Shown: positions 9,244 through 18,585, counted from the first letter of the stretch. The stretch is 64,000 nucleotides of DNA from Pseudonocardia cypriaca (GCF_006717045.1 NZ_VFPH01000001.1:3658001-3722000), one strand, 5' to 3'. A program made the numbers and translations. Notes: a model not told the origin generated them from the sequence alone.

Positions 9244-10354
9244 GCGGCCGCAACATCAACGGCGAGGGCAGCGTCTACCAACGCAAGGATGGACGGTGGG
9301 TCGCCGCCGCCTACGTGCCCGTTGTCGGTGGGAGCGTCCGCCGGCAAGCCCTCTACGCCAAGACCCGCGCGGAGGCGAGCGAGCTGCTGGACCGAGCCGA
9401 GAAGCACATCCCGGTGGCTCCCACGAGCCTGACTGTGGCGGGCTACCTCGACGAGTGGTTGATCCACGTCAGGCAGCACGTGCGGGCGACGACCTGGGAG
9501 GCGTACGAGCGCAATGTTCGGCTCTACCTCATACCTCGCATCGGCAGGAAGAAGCTCACCCGGCTCACTGTGCGTGATGTGCGGCTGATGATCGACGCTC
9601 TACGGGCAGAGGGCATTGGGGCCCGCACGATCCAGTATGTGCACGCCACCTTGCGGGCTGCTCTCGAACACGCCTATCGGGAGGAGTTGGTCAGTCGCAA
9701 CTAGCCAAGCTCGTCCGGGTCGAGCGACCGAAGCCGGCGCCCAAGAAGCCGCTCACCATCGAAGAGGCACGCAAGCTCCTCGACGGCACGACTGATGATC
9801 GGTTGCACGCGCTGTGGGTACTGCTGCTCATGCTCGGTCTGCGTCGTAGTGAGGCGTGCGGGTTGCGCTGGGAGCACATCGACTTCGTCGCCCGCACGCT
9901 GCAGATCGTCCAGACCGTTCAGCGGGTGGACGGAAAGCTCCGGGAGTTGCCCACAAAGCCTCGACGCTCGAACCGTACGGTGCCCCTGCCACCGCGAGTG
10001 CTCTTCGCCCTTGCCCGGCACCATCGCCACTTGCAGGAGCACTACGGGGCTCCGGGTCAACCTTGGCCACCAGAGGGGTACGTCTTCGGTACACGCCATG
10101 GGACTCCGCTGGATCCTCGGAACCTGACCCGCATGTGGAGCGAACTGTGCGCCGACCACGGCATCCGCGTTGTGCCCCTGCACGGCCTCCGCCACACCTG
10201 CGTGAGCTTGTTGCTCGCGCTCGGCGTACACCCGCGGATCGTGATGGAGATCGTCGGTCACAGCGCCATGGAGATGACCATGAACGTCTACGGCCACGTG
10301 AACCTGGAGGCTCAGCGCAGCGCGCTCGACCACCTCGACGAGCAGCTCTCATGA
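9240..10354 (+). pseudogene. int: Tyrosine integrase, broken by a one-base deletion
   Basis: The first frame (9240-9704) encodes the N-terminal arm-binding region (GEGSVYQRKDGRWVAA) and the core-binding domain, then stops at TAG 9702-9704. The next frame carries the catalytic domain without a gap: LGLRRSEACGLRW (first catalytic Arg), LHGLRHTC (His-x-x-Arg) and NVYGHV (tyrosine). Adding one G after C9701 changes CGCAACTAGCC to CGCAACGTAGCC and gives a single 371-residue protein, normal for the family. Either the gene is dead or the base is a sequencing error; the frame is otherwise clean. Confidence 0.88.
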
Positions 10355-10441
10355 GGGGCTGTTGCTGTCATTTTGAGCTGTCAAAGCGAGGCAAGATCGC
10401 TGATCAAGCTTCCGACATGGGACATCCGAGGAATTTCAAGA

Positions 10442-10476
10442 TCGACACCCCCTGACCGTAGATCAGGGGGTGTCGA
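10442..10476. terminator. Strong hairpin terminator at the right end of the AICE
   Basis: A perfect 14-bp stem (TCGACACCCCCTGA at 10442-10455 against TCAGGGGGTGTCGA at 10463-10476) with a seven-base loop. It lies between the rightward integrase and the leftward MFS gene, so it can stop both transcripts. There is no T tract, which is common for actinomycete terminators. Confidence 0.75.
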
Positions 10477-10485
10477 CCGCAGGGG

Positions 10486-11877
10486 TCACGCCGCGGCGAG
10501 CTCGCGGCCTCCGGGCTCCGCGGCCGGCTCGACGGGCGCCGCCTGCTCCGCGCCCTCCAGGTAGCGGCGCGACAGGCGCCGGTAGTGGCGGGAGGCGAAC
10601 GCCACCAGCGTGAGGATCAGGCCGAGGATGCCCGCGATCGTGAACAGCAGCGCGAGACCGCGTTCGGGTCCGGTGCCGAACCACGGACCCAGCACCTCGG
10701 CGCCCGCTCCGGTGGTCATGAACGGCACGAACACGAACTGGGCGATCGGGCTGATCAGGAACGCGGTCAGCGGTGACGCGGCCTGCTCCACGCTCTGCGC
10801 GAACCCGAAGACCCGGCCCTGCCGCTCGAAGGGCACGACCTTCTGCAGCACGGTCTGTTCGGATGCCTCGGCGTAGGGCACGACGCACAGGTAGATGAAG
10901 AACCCGACCGCGAGCAGGACGATCGAGGACCGCAGCGCGAAGACGCTGCAGACGCTCCAGAGCACGAGGTTGGCCAGCAGCAGGGTCCGCACCGGGTTGC
11001 TGCCGAGCCCTCGCTTGCTGATGAGGAGGCCACCGATGATGAACCCCGTGCTCAGCACACCGAAGAGCAGCCCCCACACCTCGACCGACACCAGCGACAG
11101 ACCGTAGGGGTCCGCCAGCGCCATGAGGATCCCGCCGAGGAAGTTGTTGATCGTCGAGAACGCGATCAGGGCGAGCAGGCCGGGCACCGCGGCGACGAGG
11201 GCGATGGTGCCGCGCAGGTCGGTGCGGTGCGAGTCGTCACCCGCCGTCCGGACGGCGCGCACCTCGGGGATCGACAGCGCCGTGAGGTGCACGATCACGG
11301 CGGCGGTGAGCGCGAGCGCCACGAGGATCACCGACAGCATGCCCGACAGCCCGATCAGCAGGCCGCTGATCACCGAGGTCACGAGGAACGAGACGCCGGT
11401 GGTGGTCCCGACCATCCCGTTGGCGCGGTCCCGCCCGGACTCGGGCACCAGCAGCGTGACGACCGTGGACATCGCGATGCCGCGGATGTTGCCGACGATC
11501 ACGCCGCTCATCAGCAGGAGCACGAGGCCCCACAGCACGGGGCTCGCCGGGTCGCGGAAGGGCTCCGGCCCGGCCGCGAGGTAGACCACGAGGCTCGCCC
11601 CGTACAGCACCAGCGACACCGCGCTCGAGCCGAGCATCACGTTCCGCTTGCGGTAGCGGTCGACCAGACCGCCGAACCACACCCCGGAGAGCGCCGTGAG
11701 GCCGAGGAACATGCCGGCGACGACGCCGGTCGCGAACACCGAGCGCGTCTCGAGGTAGACCCAGAACGTCACCGCGAACCACACGGTGGCGTTGACGACG
11801 GACGCCACGAGCGTGTTGGCCAGTGCGTGGTGGAAGGTGCGGCGGTGCGCTGCGGGGGAGCTGCTCGTGGCGGTCAT
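10486..11877 (-). CDS. MFS transporter, probable drug exporter
   Basis: 463 residues with about 12 membrane segments and the MFS loop signature GGLVDRYRKRNVM between helices 2 and 3. The layout (antiporter-like N half, long central loop around AVRTAGDDSHRTDLRG, alanine-rich cytoplasmic tail) fits the enterobactin exporter/macrolide efflux branch. Start chosen at the ATG 11877; an in-frame ATG at 11910 overlaps the stop of the upstream regulator gene (ATGA) and may be used through coupling. The adjacent CGNR regulator probably controls it. Substrate is unknown. Confidence 0.85.
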   Translation of the reverse strand: MTATSSSPAAHRRTFHHALANTLVASVVNATVWFAVTFWVYLETRSVFATGVVAGMFLGLTALSGVWFGGLVDRYRKRNVMLGSSAVSLVLYGASLVVYLAAGPEPFRDPASPVLWGLVLLLMSGVIVGNIRGIAMSTVVTLLVPESGRDRANGMVGTTTGVSFLVTSVISGLLIGLSGMLSVILVALALTAAVIVHLTALSIPEVRAVRTAGDDSHRTDLRGTIALVAAVPGLLALIAFSTINNFLGGILMALADPYGLSLVSVEVWGLLFGVLSTGFIIGGLLISKRGLGSNPVRTLLLANLVLWSVCSVFALRSSIVLLAVGFFIYLCVVPYAEASEQTVLQKVVPFERQGRVFGFAQSVEQAASPLTAFLISPIAQFVFVPFMTTGAGAEVLGPWFGTGPERGLALLFTIAGILGLILTLVAFASRHYRRLSRRYLEGAEQAAPVEPAAEPGGRELAAA

Positions 11878-11906
11878 GCCGATGAGACCACCCGGAGCCG
11901 CGGAAC

Positions 11907-12494
11907 TCATCGGTCGCGCCGCGCCCGGTGCCGGTCGTAGTGGCGGGCCACCCGCGCCCGGTTGCCGCAGCCCGCCGAGCACCACCCCCGCCGGGGGTGG
12001 TCCTTCAGGTAGTACAGGACGCAACCCGGGCCCCCGCAGGCCCGCAGCAGCCCTGCCTCCTCGTCGGTGAACAGCCGGGCCGCTGCGAGCGCGAGCTCCG
12101 CACGCGAACGGTCGGTCTCCCGCGGGCCGGGGTGCCACCTGAGCGCGAGGCCGCCGCCGTCCGGCACCAGCGCAGGTGCGCAGGACGCGGCGTCCGCGTT
12201 GAGGTCGGCGAGCGCGGAGGCGAGCTCGCCTGATCCCGCGGTCGCCGCAGGGCGCTCGTCCCCGGTGACGTGCGCCGCGATCCGGCGCGCCGCGTCCCGG
12301 AGCCGCCGGAACGCGGCGAGGTCGTCGGGTCCGGCCTCGTCCGCACCGGCGAGTCCGGTCCGCCGCAGCCACTCCCGCAGCCCGTCGACGGTCTCCAGGT
12401 CGTCGTGGCGGCCGTGCCGATCGGCCCACACGGTGTTCATGAGCCGGACCGGCAGCGGCTCGTCCGGCAGCAGGTCGGCGATCTCGGAGCACAC
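11907..12494 (-). CDS. ABATE/CGNR zinc-finger transcription regulator
   Basis: 195 residues. The N-terminal ABATE domain (LMNTVWADRHGRHDDLETVD) precedes the C-terminal CGNR zinc finger, with CGGPGC and WCSAGCGNRARVARHYDRHR holding the cysteines and basic DNA-contact residues. Proteins of this type are putative stress regulators in actinobacteria. The start is the GTG at 12494 with no ribosome site; a TAGAGT-like -10 on the minus strand just before it could make the transcript leaderless. Likely operon with the MFS gene and divergent from the VOC gene. Confidence 0.85.
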   Translation of the reverse strand: MCSEIADLLPDEPLPVRLMNTVWADRHGRHDDLETVDGLREWLRRTGLAGADEAGPDDLAAFRRLRDAARRIAAHVTGDERPAATAGSGELASALADLNADAASCAPALVPDGGGLALRWHPGPRETDRSRAELALAAARLFTDEEAGLLRACGGPGCVLYYLKDHPRRGWCSAGCGNRARVARHYDRHRARRDR

Positions 12495-12503
12495 ATGGCG
12501 ACT

Positions 12504-12580
12504 CTAATGGAAAGACCGCTTGACAGCATTAGCCACGCCGTGATCTGCTCTTTAACGGCAACAGGGTCTACAACCATTAG
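12504..12580. promoter_or_regulatory. Divergent promoter region with CTAATGG/CCATTAG repeats
   Basis: CTAATGG (12504-12510) and CCATTAG (12574-12580) are inverted copies at the two edges of the intergenic region, and a further CATTAG lies at about 12527-12532. TTGACA at 12520-12525 is a good -35 for the rightward VOC gene. The repeats are candidate sites for the CGNR regulator. Confidence 0.4.
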
Positions 12581-12589
12581 GGAGCTACC

Positions 12590-13033
12590 GTGGCCTTCAA
12601 GACCGGGCACGTCGCGCTGAACGTCACCGACCTGGCGCGCTCGACCGCCTTCTACCGCACGGTCTTCTCGTTCGACGTCCTCGGCGAGCGCACCGACGGC
12701 GAGCAGCGTTTCGCACTCCTGGGCCAGGACGGCGCGCTCGTGCTCGCCCTCTGGCAGCAGAGCGCCGGCACGTTCGCCACCGACCGCCCCGGGCTGCACC
12801 ACCTGTCGTTCGAGGTGGCGGACATCGAGGCCGTGCGCCGGGCGGAGGCGGTGCTGCGCGGGCTGGACGTCACGTTCGCCTACGACGGGATCGTCCCGCA
12901 CGGCGAGGGCGCCTCGTCCGGGGGCGTCTTCTTCAGCGACCCGGACGGCGTCCGGCTCGAGATCTACGCCCCGACCGGCGCCGATGTCGCGCCCGCACCC
13001 ACACCCGCCGCTCCCACCTGCGGGTTCTTCTGA
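12590..13033 (+). CDS. VOC-family (glyoxalase/dioxygenase fold) protein
   Basis: 147 residues starting at a GTG with AGGGAG just upstream. The two beta-alpha-beta-beta-beta modules are visible: GHVALNVTDLARSTAFYRTV at the start, then LHHLSFEVADIEAVRRAE and FFSDPDGVRLEIYAP. Metal ligand candidates are H8, H68 and E124. Members include glyoxalases, ring-cleavage dioxygenases and fosfomycin/bleomycin resistance proteins; nothing fixes the substrate. It faces the CGNR/MFS pair, and a flavin-binding oxidase-like gene follows within 30 bases, so a small detoxification unit is plausible. Confidence 0.85.
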   Translation: MAFKTGHVALNVTDLARSTAFYRTVFSFDVLGERTDGEQRFALLGQDGALVLALWQQSAGTFATDRPGLHHLSFEVADIEAVRRAEAVLRGLDVTFAYDGIVPHGEGASSGGVFFSDPDGVRLEIYAPTGADVAPAPTPAAPTCGFF

Positions 13034-13058
13034 TCAGGCCGACGAGGAGGAGAGAACC

Positions 13059-13946
13059 GTGGACCATCCGGGCGAGCGGGCGGTGCAGCGCCGGGCCGGG
13101 TTCCCGGACCGGCCGTGGGGCACGGCCAGGGTCGGCGCGCCCGTGCCGCCGGTGGCGGCCGACTTCCTGCGCCGGCAGCGGCTGGTCGTGATCGGCGCCG
13201 CGACACCGGACGGGGCGATGTGGGCAGGCGCCCTGACCGGGCCGCCGGGGTTCGTCACGGCCCCCGACGAGCAGACGGTCGCGGCGCGGCGGACACCCGT
13301 GCCCGGCGACCCACTCGCGGACGTGTTCGCGACCGAGCACGACGTCGGCATGCTCGCGATCGAGCCGGCGAGCCGGCGCCGGATGCGGGTCAACGGCCGC
13401 GCCCGCCAGGTGGACGGGCTGCTCGTCGTGCACACGGAGCAGGTGTACGCGAACTGCCCGAAGTACATCCAGGCCCGCGACATCGAGGCGCACGTGGCCA
13501 CCGACCCGGGCGACGCCGTGCAGTCCGACCGGCTGTCCCCCGACCAGCAGGCCTGGATCGCCGCGGCCGACACGTTCTTCGTCGCCACGCACGCTCCGGG
13601 GTTGGGCGCGGACGCGTCGCACCGCGGCGGCCGTCCCGGGTTCGTGACGGTGGCCGGCGAGCGGAACCTGAGCTGGCCCGACTACTTCGGCAACTCCATG
13701 TACATGACGCTCGGCAACCTCGAGCTCGACCCGCGCGCCGGGCTGCTGTTCCTCGACTGGGAGCAGGGTCGGTCCCTCCAGCTCACCGGACGCGCGTCGG
13801 TCGACTGGGACCCGGAGCGCGCCGCTCGCGAGCCGGGCGCCCAGCGCCTCGTCGACTTCGAGGTCGAGCGGGTCGTGCAGATCGACGGCGCCGTGCCGCT
13901 GCGCTGGACACCGCCGCAGTACTCGAAGTTCAACCCCGCGCGGTGA
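13059..13946 (+). CDS. Pyridoxamine 5'-phosphate oxidase-family FMN-binding protein
   Basis: 295 residues from a GTG with GAGGAGGAG directly upstream. It has the split-barrel flavin-binding pattern: RLVVIGAATPDGAMWAGAL, then VGMLAIEPASRRRMRVNGRA, and a second region GRPGFVTVAGERNLSWPDYF, with YMTLGNLELDPRAGLLFLDW near the C-terminus. The motif YANCPKYIQ is typical of the larger PPOX-fold proteins sometimes fused to ferredoxin reductases, but no such domain follows here. The reaction is unknown. The gene follows the VOC gene closely and ends 11 bases before the convergent sugar ABC operon. Confidence 0.82.
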   Translation: MDHPGERAVQRRAGFPDRPWGTARVGAPVPPVAADFLRRQRLVVIGAATPDGAMWAGALTGPPGFVTAPDEQTVAARRTPVPGDPLADVFATEHDVGMLAIEPASRRRMRVNGRARQVDGLLVVHTEQVYANCPKYIQARDIEAHVATDPGDAVQSDRLSPDQQAWIAAADTFFVATHAPGLGADASHRGGRPGFVTVAGERNLSWPDYFGNSMYMTLGNLELDPRAGLLFLDWEQGRSLQLTGRASVDWDPERAAREPGAQRLVDFEVERVVQIDGAVPLRWTPPQYSKFNPAR

Positions 13947-13957
13947 CGCGGGGAGGC

Positions 13958-14953
13958 CTAGGTCGCGGCCGCGCTCCGCCTCGCCAGCACCCGTTGCAGC
14001 ACCACGAACACCAGCAGCAGGAGCCCGATCACGATCCGGGACCACCACGAGCTGAGGGTGCCCTCGAACGAGAGGATCGTCTGGATCGTGCCGAGTACGA
14101 GCACCCCGAGCACGGACCCGAGCACGAACCCGGAGCCGCCGGTGAGCAGGGTGCCGCCGATGACGACCGCGGCGATCGCGTCCAGCTCCATGCCCACGGC
14201 GTGCAGGCTGTAGCCGGAGAGCATGTAGAAGGTGAAGAGCAGGCCGGCGAGCGCCGAGCACGCCCCGCTGATCACGTAGACGCCCACCCGCGCCTGCGCC
14301 ACCCGCAACCCCATGAGCATCGCCGACTGCTGGCTGCCGCCGACGGCGTAGACCGTGCGCCCGAAGCGGGTCATGTGCAGGACGTAGACCGCCACGGCGA
14401 CCACCACGAGCGCGACGACGGCGCTCGGGCTGACGAACAGGTCGTCGCCCAGCGGCACCGCGGTCTGCGCGATCGTCCGGAACAGCGGGTCGTTGATCGA
14501 GATCGACTGCAGGTCGATCACGTAGCACAGGCCCCTCGCGAGGAACATGCCGGCGAGCGTGACGATGAACGGCTGGATGTCCAGGTAGTGGATCACCGCG
14601 CCCATCGCGAGCCCGAAGATCGCGCCGCCCAGGAGCACCATGAGCATCACGACAACCGGTGACCAGCCGGCCCGCAGCAGCGCGGAAGCCACCATCGTGG
14701 ACAGCGCGACGACCGACCCGACCGACAGGTCGATGCCCCCGGTGAGGATCACGAACGTCATCCCGACCGCGAGCACCACCAGGAACGAGTTGTCGATCAG
14801 CAGGTTGAGCAGCACCTGGCCGGACGCGAACGAGTCGTAGCGCAGGCTCCCCCCGGCGAACATCAGCACGAACAGCGCGAACGTGACCACCACGGGGAGG
14901 AAGCGGGTGGGGATGCTCTTCACGGCGCGAGCGCGCTCGGCGAGCGCGGTCAT
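13958..14953 (-). CDS. Sugar ABC transporter permease (YjfF-like)
   Basis: 331 residues, 8-10 membrane helices, BPD_transp_2 family. The signature region GMTFVILTGGIDLSVGSVVALS (residues about 65-85) and the later AVVIGGTLLTGGSGFVLGSVLG are diagnostic of ribose/galactofuranose-type permeases. The ATG overlaps the stop of the upstream permease (ATGA). Two different permeases in one operon match the E. coli ytfQRT-yjfF arrangement, and this gene takes the YjfF place. It is the last gene of the operon. Confidence 0.9.
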   Translation of the reverse strand: MTALAERARAVKSIPTRFLPVVVTFALFVLMFAGGSLRYDSFASGQVLLNLLIDNSFLVVLAVGMTFVILTGGIDLSVGSVVALSTMVASALLRAGWSPVVVMLMVLLGGAIFGLAMGAVIHYLDIQPFIVTLAGMFLARGLCYVIDLQSISINDPLFRTIAQTAVPLGDDLFVSPSAVVALVVVAVAVYVLHMTRFGRTVYAVGGSQQSAMLMGLRVAQARVGVYVISGACSALAGLLFTFYMLSGYSLHAVGMELDAIAAVVIGGTLLTGGSGFVLGSVLGVLVLGTIQTILSFEGTLSSWWSRIVIGLLLLVFVVLQRVLARRSAAAT

Positions 14954-16038
14954 CGGGAGGTCCCCGTGGTCTCGGCGGCACTGGTCTCGGCGGGGGCGGC
15001 CTCCACCGGGGCGGCGGGCGGCGCTGCCGGCGGCACGGCCTCGTCCCGACGGCGGCGGCGCGTGAGCAGCGCCTGCACCTTCGGCGCCTGGGCCAGGAAC
15101 ACCAGGATCACGACGACCGCCTTGAACACGAGGGAGACCTCCGGCGGGATGCCGACCGAGTAGATCGTGGTGGTGAGCGTCTGGATGGTGAGCGCGCCGA
15201 GCAGGGTGCCGGCGATCGAGTACCTGCCGCCGGCGAGCGAGGTGCCCCCGATGACGACGGCGAGGATCGCGTCCAGCTCCAGCCACAGGCCCGCGTTGTT
15301 GGCGTCGGCCGCGTGGACGTTCGCGCTGATCATCAGGCCGGCGACGGCGGCGCAGAACGCGGCGAAGACGTAGACGGTCCAGACGATGCTTCGCGACCGC
15401 ACGCCGGCGAGCCGGCTGGCCTCCGGATTGATGCCAACGGCCTCGACGAGCGTGCCGAGCGCGGTGCGCCGGGTGACGAGCGCGACCAGCGCGTACACCG
15501 CGGCGGCCACGATCACCGTGAGCGGCACGGTGAGCAGTGCGCTCCCGCCGATGCCGGAGAAGGTGGCGTTGTTGACGGTGACGATCTGGCCGTCGGTCAC
15601 GAGCTGGGCGAGGCCTCGGCCCGCCGTCATCAGCACCAGCGTCGCGATGATCGGCTGGATCCCGAGGCGGGCGACGAGGAACCCGTTCCACGCCCCGAGC
15701 GCGACCGCCAGTGCGAGCGCGAGCCCGATGCCGGCGAGCGCGGCGCCCGGGCTCGCCGGGTCGGGGCTGCCCGCGATCCAGGTGCAGATCACGGCCCCGG
15801 AGATCGCGACGACGGCGCCGACGGACAGGTCGATCCCGCGGGTGGCGATCACCAGCGTCATCCCGAGCGCGGTGAGCGCCAGCGGGGCACCGTTGTGCAG
15901 GATGTCCACGAGGCTCCCGTAGAGCCTGCCGTCCTGCACCCGCACGGCGAAGAAGCTCGGCGTCACCGCCAGGTTGAGCAGCAGCAGCGCGACGAGCGGC
16001 CAGATCGGCTTGCGCAGGAGCTCACGCACCGGCCTCAC
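14950..16038 (-). CDS. Sugar ABC transporter permease (YtfT-like)
   Basis: 362 residues from a GTG at 16038 that lies inside the 3' end of the ATPase gene. Signature LGMTLVIATRGIDLSVGAVV and the later VVIGGTSLAGGRYSIAGTLLG mark a ribose-class permease. About nine hydrophobic helices are followed by an unusual cytoplasmic tail of about 45 residues rich in Ala, Pro and Glu (residues 318-362). It would pair with the YjfF-like permease in the membrane. Coupled to its neighbours by overlaps on both sides. Confidence 0.9.
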   Translation of the reverse strand: MRPVRELLRKPIWPLVALLLLNLAVTPSFFAVRVQDGRLYGSLVDILHNGAPLALTALGMTLVIATRGIDLSVGAVVAISGAVICTWIAGSPDPASPGAALAGIGLALALAVALGAWNGFLVARLGIQPIIATLVLMTAGRGLAQLVTDGQIVTVNNATFSGIGGSALLTVPLTVIVAAAVYALVALVTRRTALGTLVEAVGINPEASRLAGVRSRSIVWTVYVFAAFCAAVAGLMISANVHAADANNAGLWLELDAILAVVIGGTSLAGGRYSIAGTLLGALTIQTLTTTIYSVGIPPEVSLVFKAVVVILVFLAQAPKVQALLTRRRRRDEAVPPAAPPAAPVEAAPAETSAAETTGTSR

Positions 16039-17560
16039 CCCCTGTCGCGATCAGCTCCATCACGTGCTCCATCTCGACGTCCTCCCCCGCGAGCTCCGCG
16101 ACGGGCCTGCGGTCGCGCAGCACCAGCACCCGGTCGGACAGGCGGACCACCTCGTCCAGCTCCGCGGAGATGAACACGACCGCCGTGCCCTCGCGGGCCT
16201 GCTCGGCCACGAGCGCCTGGATCTGGGCCTTCGCGCCGACGTCGATGCCGCGGGTGGGCTCGTCGAGGATGAGCAGGCGCGGCTGGGTGATCAGCCACCT
16301 GGCCAGCAGGACCTTCTGCTGGTTGCCGCCCGACAGGTTGCGCAGGAGCGCGTCCGGGTCGGTCGGCCGGATGTCGAGCAGCTCGATCCAGCGCCGGGCC
16401 AGCTCGTCCTGCTTGCGGCCGGGGATGCGGCGCATCCATCCGCGGGACGCCTGCATGGCGAGCACGATGTTGTCGCGCACCGACAGGTCGCCCACCACAC
16501 CGCCCGCCTTGCGGTCCTCCGAGCTGAACGCGATGCCGGCGTCGATCGCGGCGCGCGGGCTGCGGATCCGGACCGGTCGCCCGTCCACGGCGATCTCGCC
16601 GTGATCGGCGCGGTCGGCGCCGAACAGCAGCCGGGCCAGCTCGGTGCGCCCGCTGCCGAGCAGGCCGGCCAGCCCGACGACCTCGCCGGGACGCACCACG
16701 AGGTCGACCGGCTCGATCGCTCCCCTGCGCCCCAGCCCGACGGCCTCGAGGACGGGCGGCTCCTCCTCGTCGGCGGGTGCGGCCGGCGCGCGATCGAGGC
16801 GTTCCAGGACCTCGAGCTCGCGCCCGACCATCGCGGACACCAGTTGCCTGCGCGAGATCTCCGCGGTGCGGTACTCGCCGACGCGCCTGCCGTTGCGCAG
16901 CACCGTCATCCGGTCGGAGATCTCGTAGACCTGCTCGATGAAGTGCGAGACGAACAGGATCGCCACGCCGTCGTCACGCAGCCGGCGGACCACCCGGAAG
17001 AGCTCCTCGACCTCGCTCGCGTCCAGGCTGGACGTTGGCTCGTCGAGAACGAGCACCCGGGCGTCCACCTCGACGGCGCGCGCGATCGCCACCAGCTGCT
17101 GCTGGGCGATCGGGTGCGCGCCGAGCGGGGAGGACGGGTCGAGGTCCAGGTGCAACCGTCCCAGCACCTCGGTGGCCCGTCGCCGGGCACCGCGCCAGTC
17201 GATGCGACCGGCGCGGCGCGGCTCGCGGCCCAGCAGGAGGTTCTCCGCGACCGACAGGTTCGGACACAGGTTCACCTCCTGGTAGACCGTGCTGATCCCG
17301 GCGGCCTGGGCCGCGGCCGGCCCGCTGAACGCCACCGGTTCGCCCTGAACCTGGATCTGCCCCGCGTCCACCGGGTGCACGCCGGTGAGGGCCTTGATCA
17401 GCGTCGACTTGCCGGCGCCGTTCTCGCCCATCAGCGCGTGCACCTCACCCGGGTACAGCCGCAGGTCGACCGAGTCGAGTGCCTGCACCGGCCCGAACGC
17501 GACGGAGATGCCGGTCATCTCCACCAGCGGACGCCCGACCACTGGACGCGGGGCCTCCAT
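16022..17560 (-). CDS. Sugar ABC transporter ATPase, two nucleotide-binding domains (YtfR/RbsA type)
   Basis: 512 residues. The first domain has Walker A GENGAGKST at residues 45-53 and ABC signature region AIAQQQLVAIARAVEVDARV. The second, from about residue 260, has the degenerate P-loop LLGSGRTELARLLFG and an intact signature LSGGNQQKVLLARWL with RLLILDEPTRGIDVGA. A degenerate second P-loop is normal in this family. Cytoplasmic; drives uptake of a monosaccharide bound by the lipoprotein encoded upstream. Start ATG overlaps that gene's stop (ATGA). Confidence 0.92.
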   Translation of the reverse strand: MEAPRPVVGRPLVEMTGISVAFGPVQALDSVDLRLYPGEVHALMGENGAGKSTLIKALTGVHPVDAGQIQVQGEPVAFSGPAAAQAAGISTVYQEVNLCPNLSVAENLLLGREPRRAGRIDWRGARRRATEVLGRLHLDLDPSSPLGAHPIAQQQLVAIARAVEVDARVLVLDEPTSSLDASEVEELFRVVRRLRDDGVAILFVSHFIEQVYEISDRMTVLRNGRRVGEYRTAEISRRQLVSAMVGRELEVLERLDRAPAAPADEEEPPVLEAVGLGRRGAIEPVDLVVRPGEVVGLAGLLGSGRTELARLLFGADRADHGEIAVDGRPVRIRSPRAAIDAGIAFSSEDRKAGGVVGDLSVRDNIVLAMQASRGWMRRIPGRKQDELARRWIELLDIRPTDPDALLRNLSGGNQQKVLLARWLITQPRLLILDEPTRGIDVGAKAQIQALVAEQAREGTAVVFISAELDEVVRLSDRVLVLRDRRPVAELAGEDVEMEHVMELIATGGEAGA

Positions 17561-18585
17561 CAGTACTGGCGGTCGGGCAGCGCGGCCTTGGCGGCGGCCG
17601 TGTCGAACGTCGTCTCCTGGGTGACGACGCGCGCCGGCACCTCCTCGCCCGCGACGACCTTCTTGACCAGTTCCATCAGCTGCGGGCCGAGCAGCGGGTT
17701 GCACTCGACGATGAAGTTGATCTTCCCGTCGGCGAGGGCCTGCATGCCGTCCTTGACCGCGTCCACCGTGATGATCTTGATGTCCTGGCCGGGAACCTTG
17801 CCGGCCGCCTCGATCGCCTCGATCGCGCCCAGGCCCATGTCGTCGTTGTGGGCGTACAGGACGTCGATGTCCGGGTTCGCCTTCAGGAACGCCTCCATGA
17901 CCTGCTTGCCGCCCGAGCGTGTGAAGTCACCGGTCTGCGACGCGATGACCTTGTAGTTCGGGTTCTGGGCGATCACGTCGGCGAAGCCCTGCTGCCGGTC
18001 GATCGCGGGGGCCGAGCCCGTGGTGCCCTGCAGCTCCACGATGTTCACCGGCCCGGCGGACGCGTCGACGTTCTTCAGGAGCCACTCCCCCGCCTTCTTG
18101 CCCTCCTCGATGAAGTCCGAGCCGAGGAAGGTCTTGTAGAGCGAGGTGTCGGGCGAGTCGACCGCACGGTCGGTGAGGATCACCGGGATGTTGGCCCGCT
18201 TGGCCTCCATCAGCACCGTGTCCCAGCCCGACTCCACGACCGGGCTGAACGCGATCACGTTGACCCGCTGCTGGATGAACGAGCGGATCGCCTTGATCTG
18301 GTTCTCCTGCTTCTGCTGCGCGTCGGAGAACTTGAGCTCGATGCCGGCGGCGGCGGCGGAGTCCTGCACGGACTTCGTGTTCGCCGTGCGCCACCCGCTC
18401 TCGGCCCCGACCTGCGAGAAGCCGAGCGTGATCTTCTCCCCACCGTCCGCGGGAGCGGAGCCACCGCCACCACCACCGGCCTCACCGCCACCACCGCAGG
18501 CGGCCAGCACCAGCGCGGCCGCCGCCGTGATCGCGAGAGCAGCGACCCGCTTCCGGAGCGCGGGCAACGTCATCGTTGTGCGCAC
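17560..18585 (-). CDS. Sugar-binding lipoprotein of the ABC transporter (YtfQ-like)
   Basis: 341 residues with a lipoprotein signal: basic start, hydrophobic stretch ALAITAAAALVLAAC with lipobox LAAC, then a glycine-rich linker. The mature part is a periplasmic-binding-protein fold of type I (ITLGFSQVGAESGWRTANTK, then VNVIAFSPVVESGWDTVL), closest in style to galactofuranose-binding YtfQ. I chose the GTG at 18585 because GGGAGG lies four bases upstream; the ATG at 18573 is too far from it. It is the first gene of a four-gene operon, with a LacI-type operator about 80 bases upstream. Confidence 0.9.
   Translation of the reverse strand: MRTTMTLPALRKRVAALAITAAAALVLAACGGGGEAGGGGGGSAPADGGEKITLGFSQVGAESGWRTANTKSVQDSAAAAGIELKFSDAQQKQENQIKAIRSFIQQRVNVIAFSPVVESGWDTVLMEAKRANIPVILTDRAVDSPDTSLYKTFLGSDFIEEGKKAGEWLLKNVDASAGPVNIVELQGTTGSAPAIDRQQGFADVIAQNPNYKVIASQTGDFTRSGGKQVMEAFLKANPDIDVLYAHNDDMGLGAIEAIEAAGKVPGQDIKIITVDAVKDGMQALADGKINFIVECNPLLGPQLMELVKKVVAGEEVPARVVTQETTFDTAAAKAALPDRQY

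Noticed and set aside
10355..10485. A tRNA 3' end or att site just after the integrase
   Set aside because: I looked for a cloverleaf or CCA-type tRNA end and for a direct repeat of this stretch near the left edge; neither is visible. The attachment site may be outside the window.
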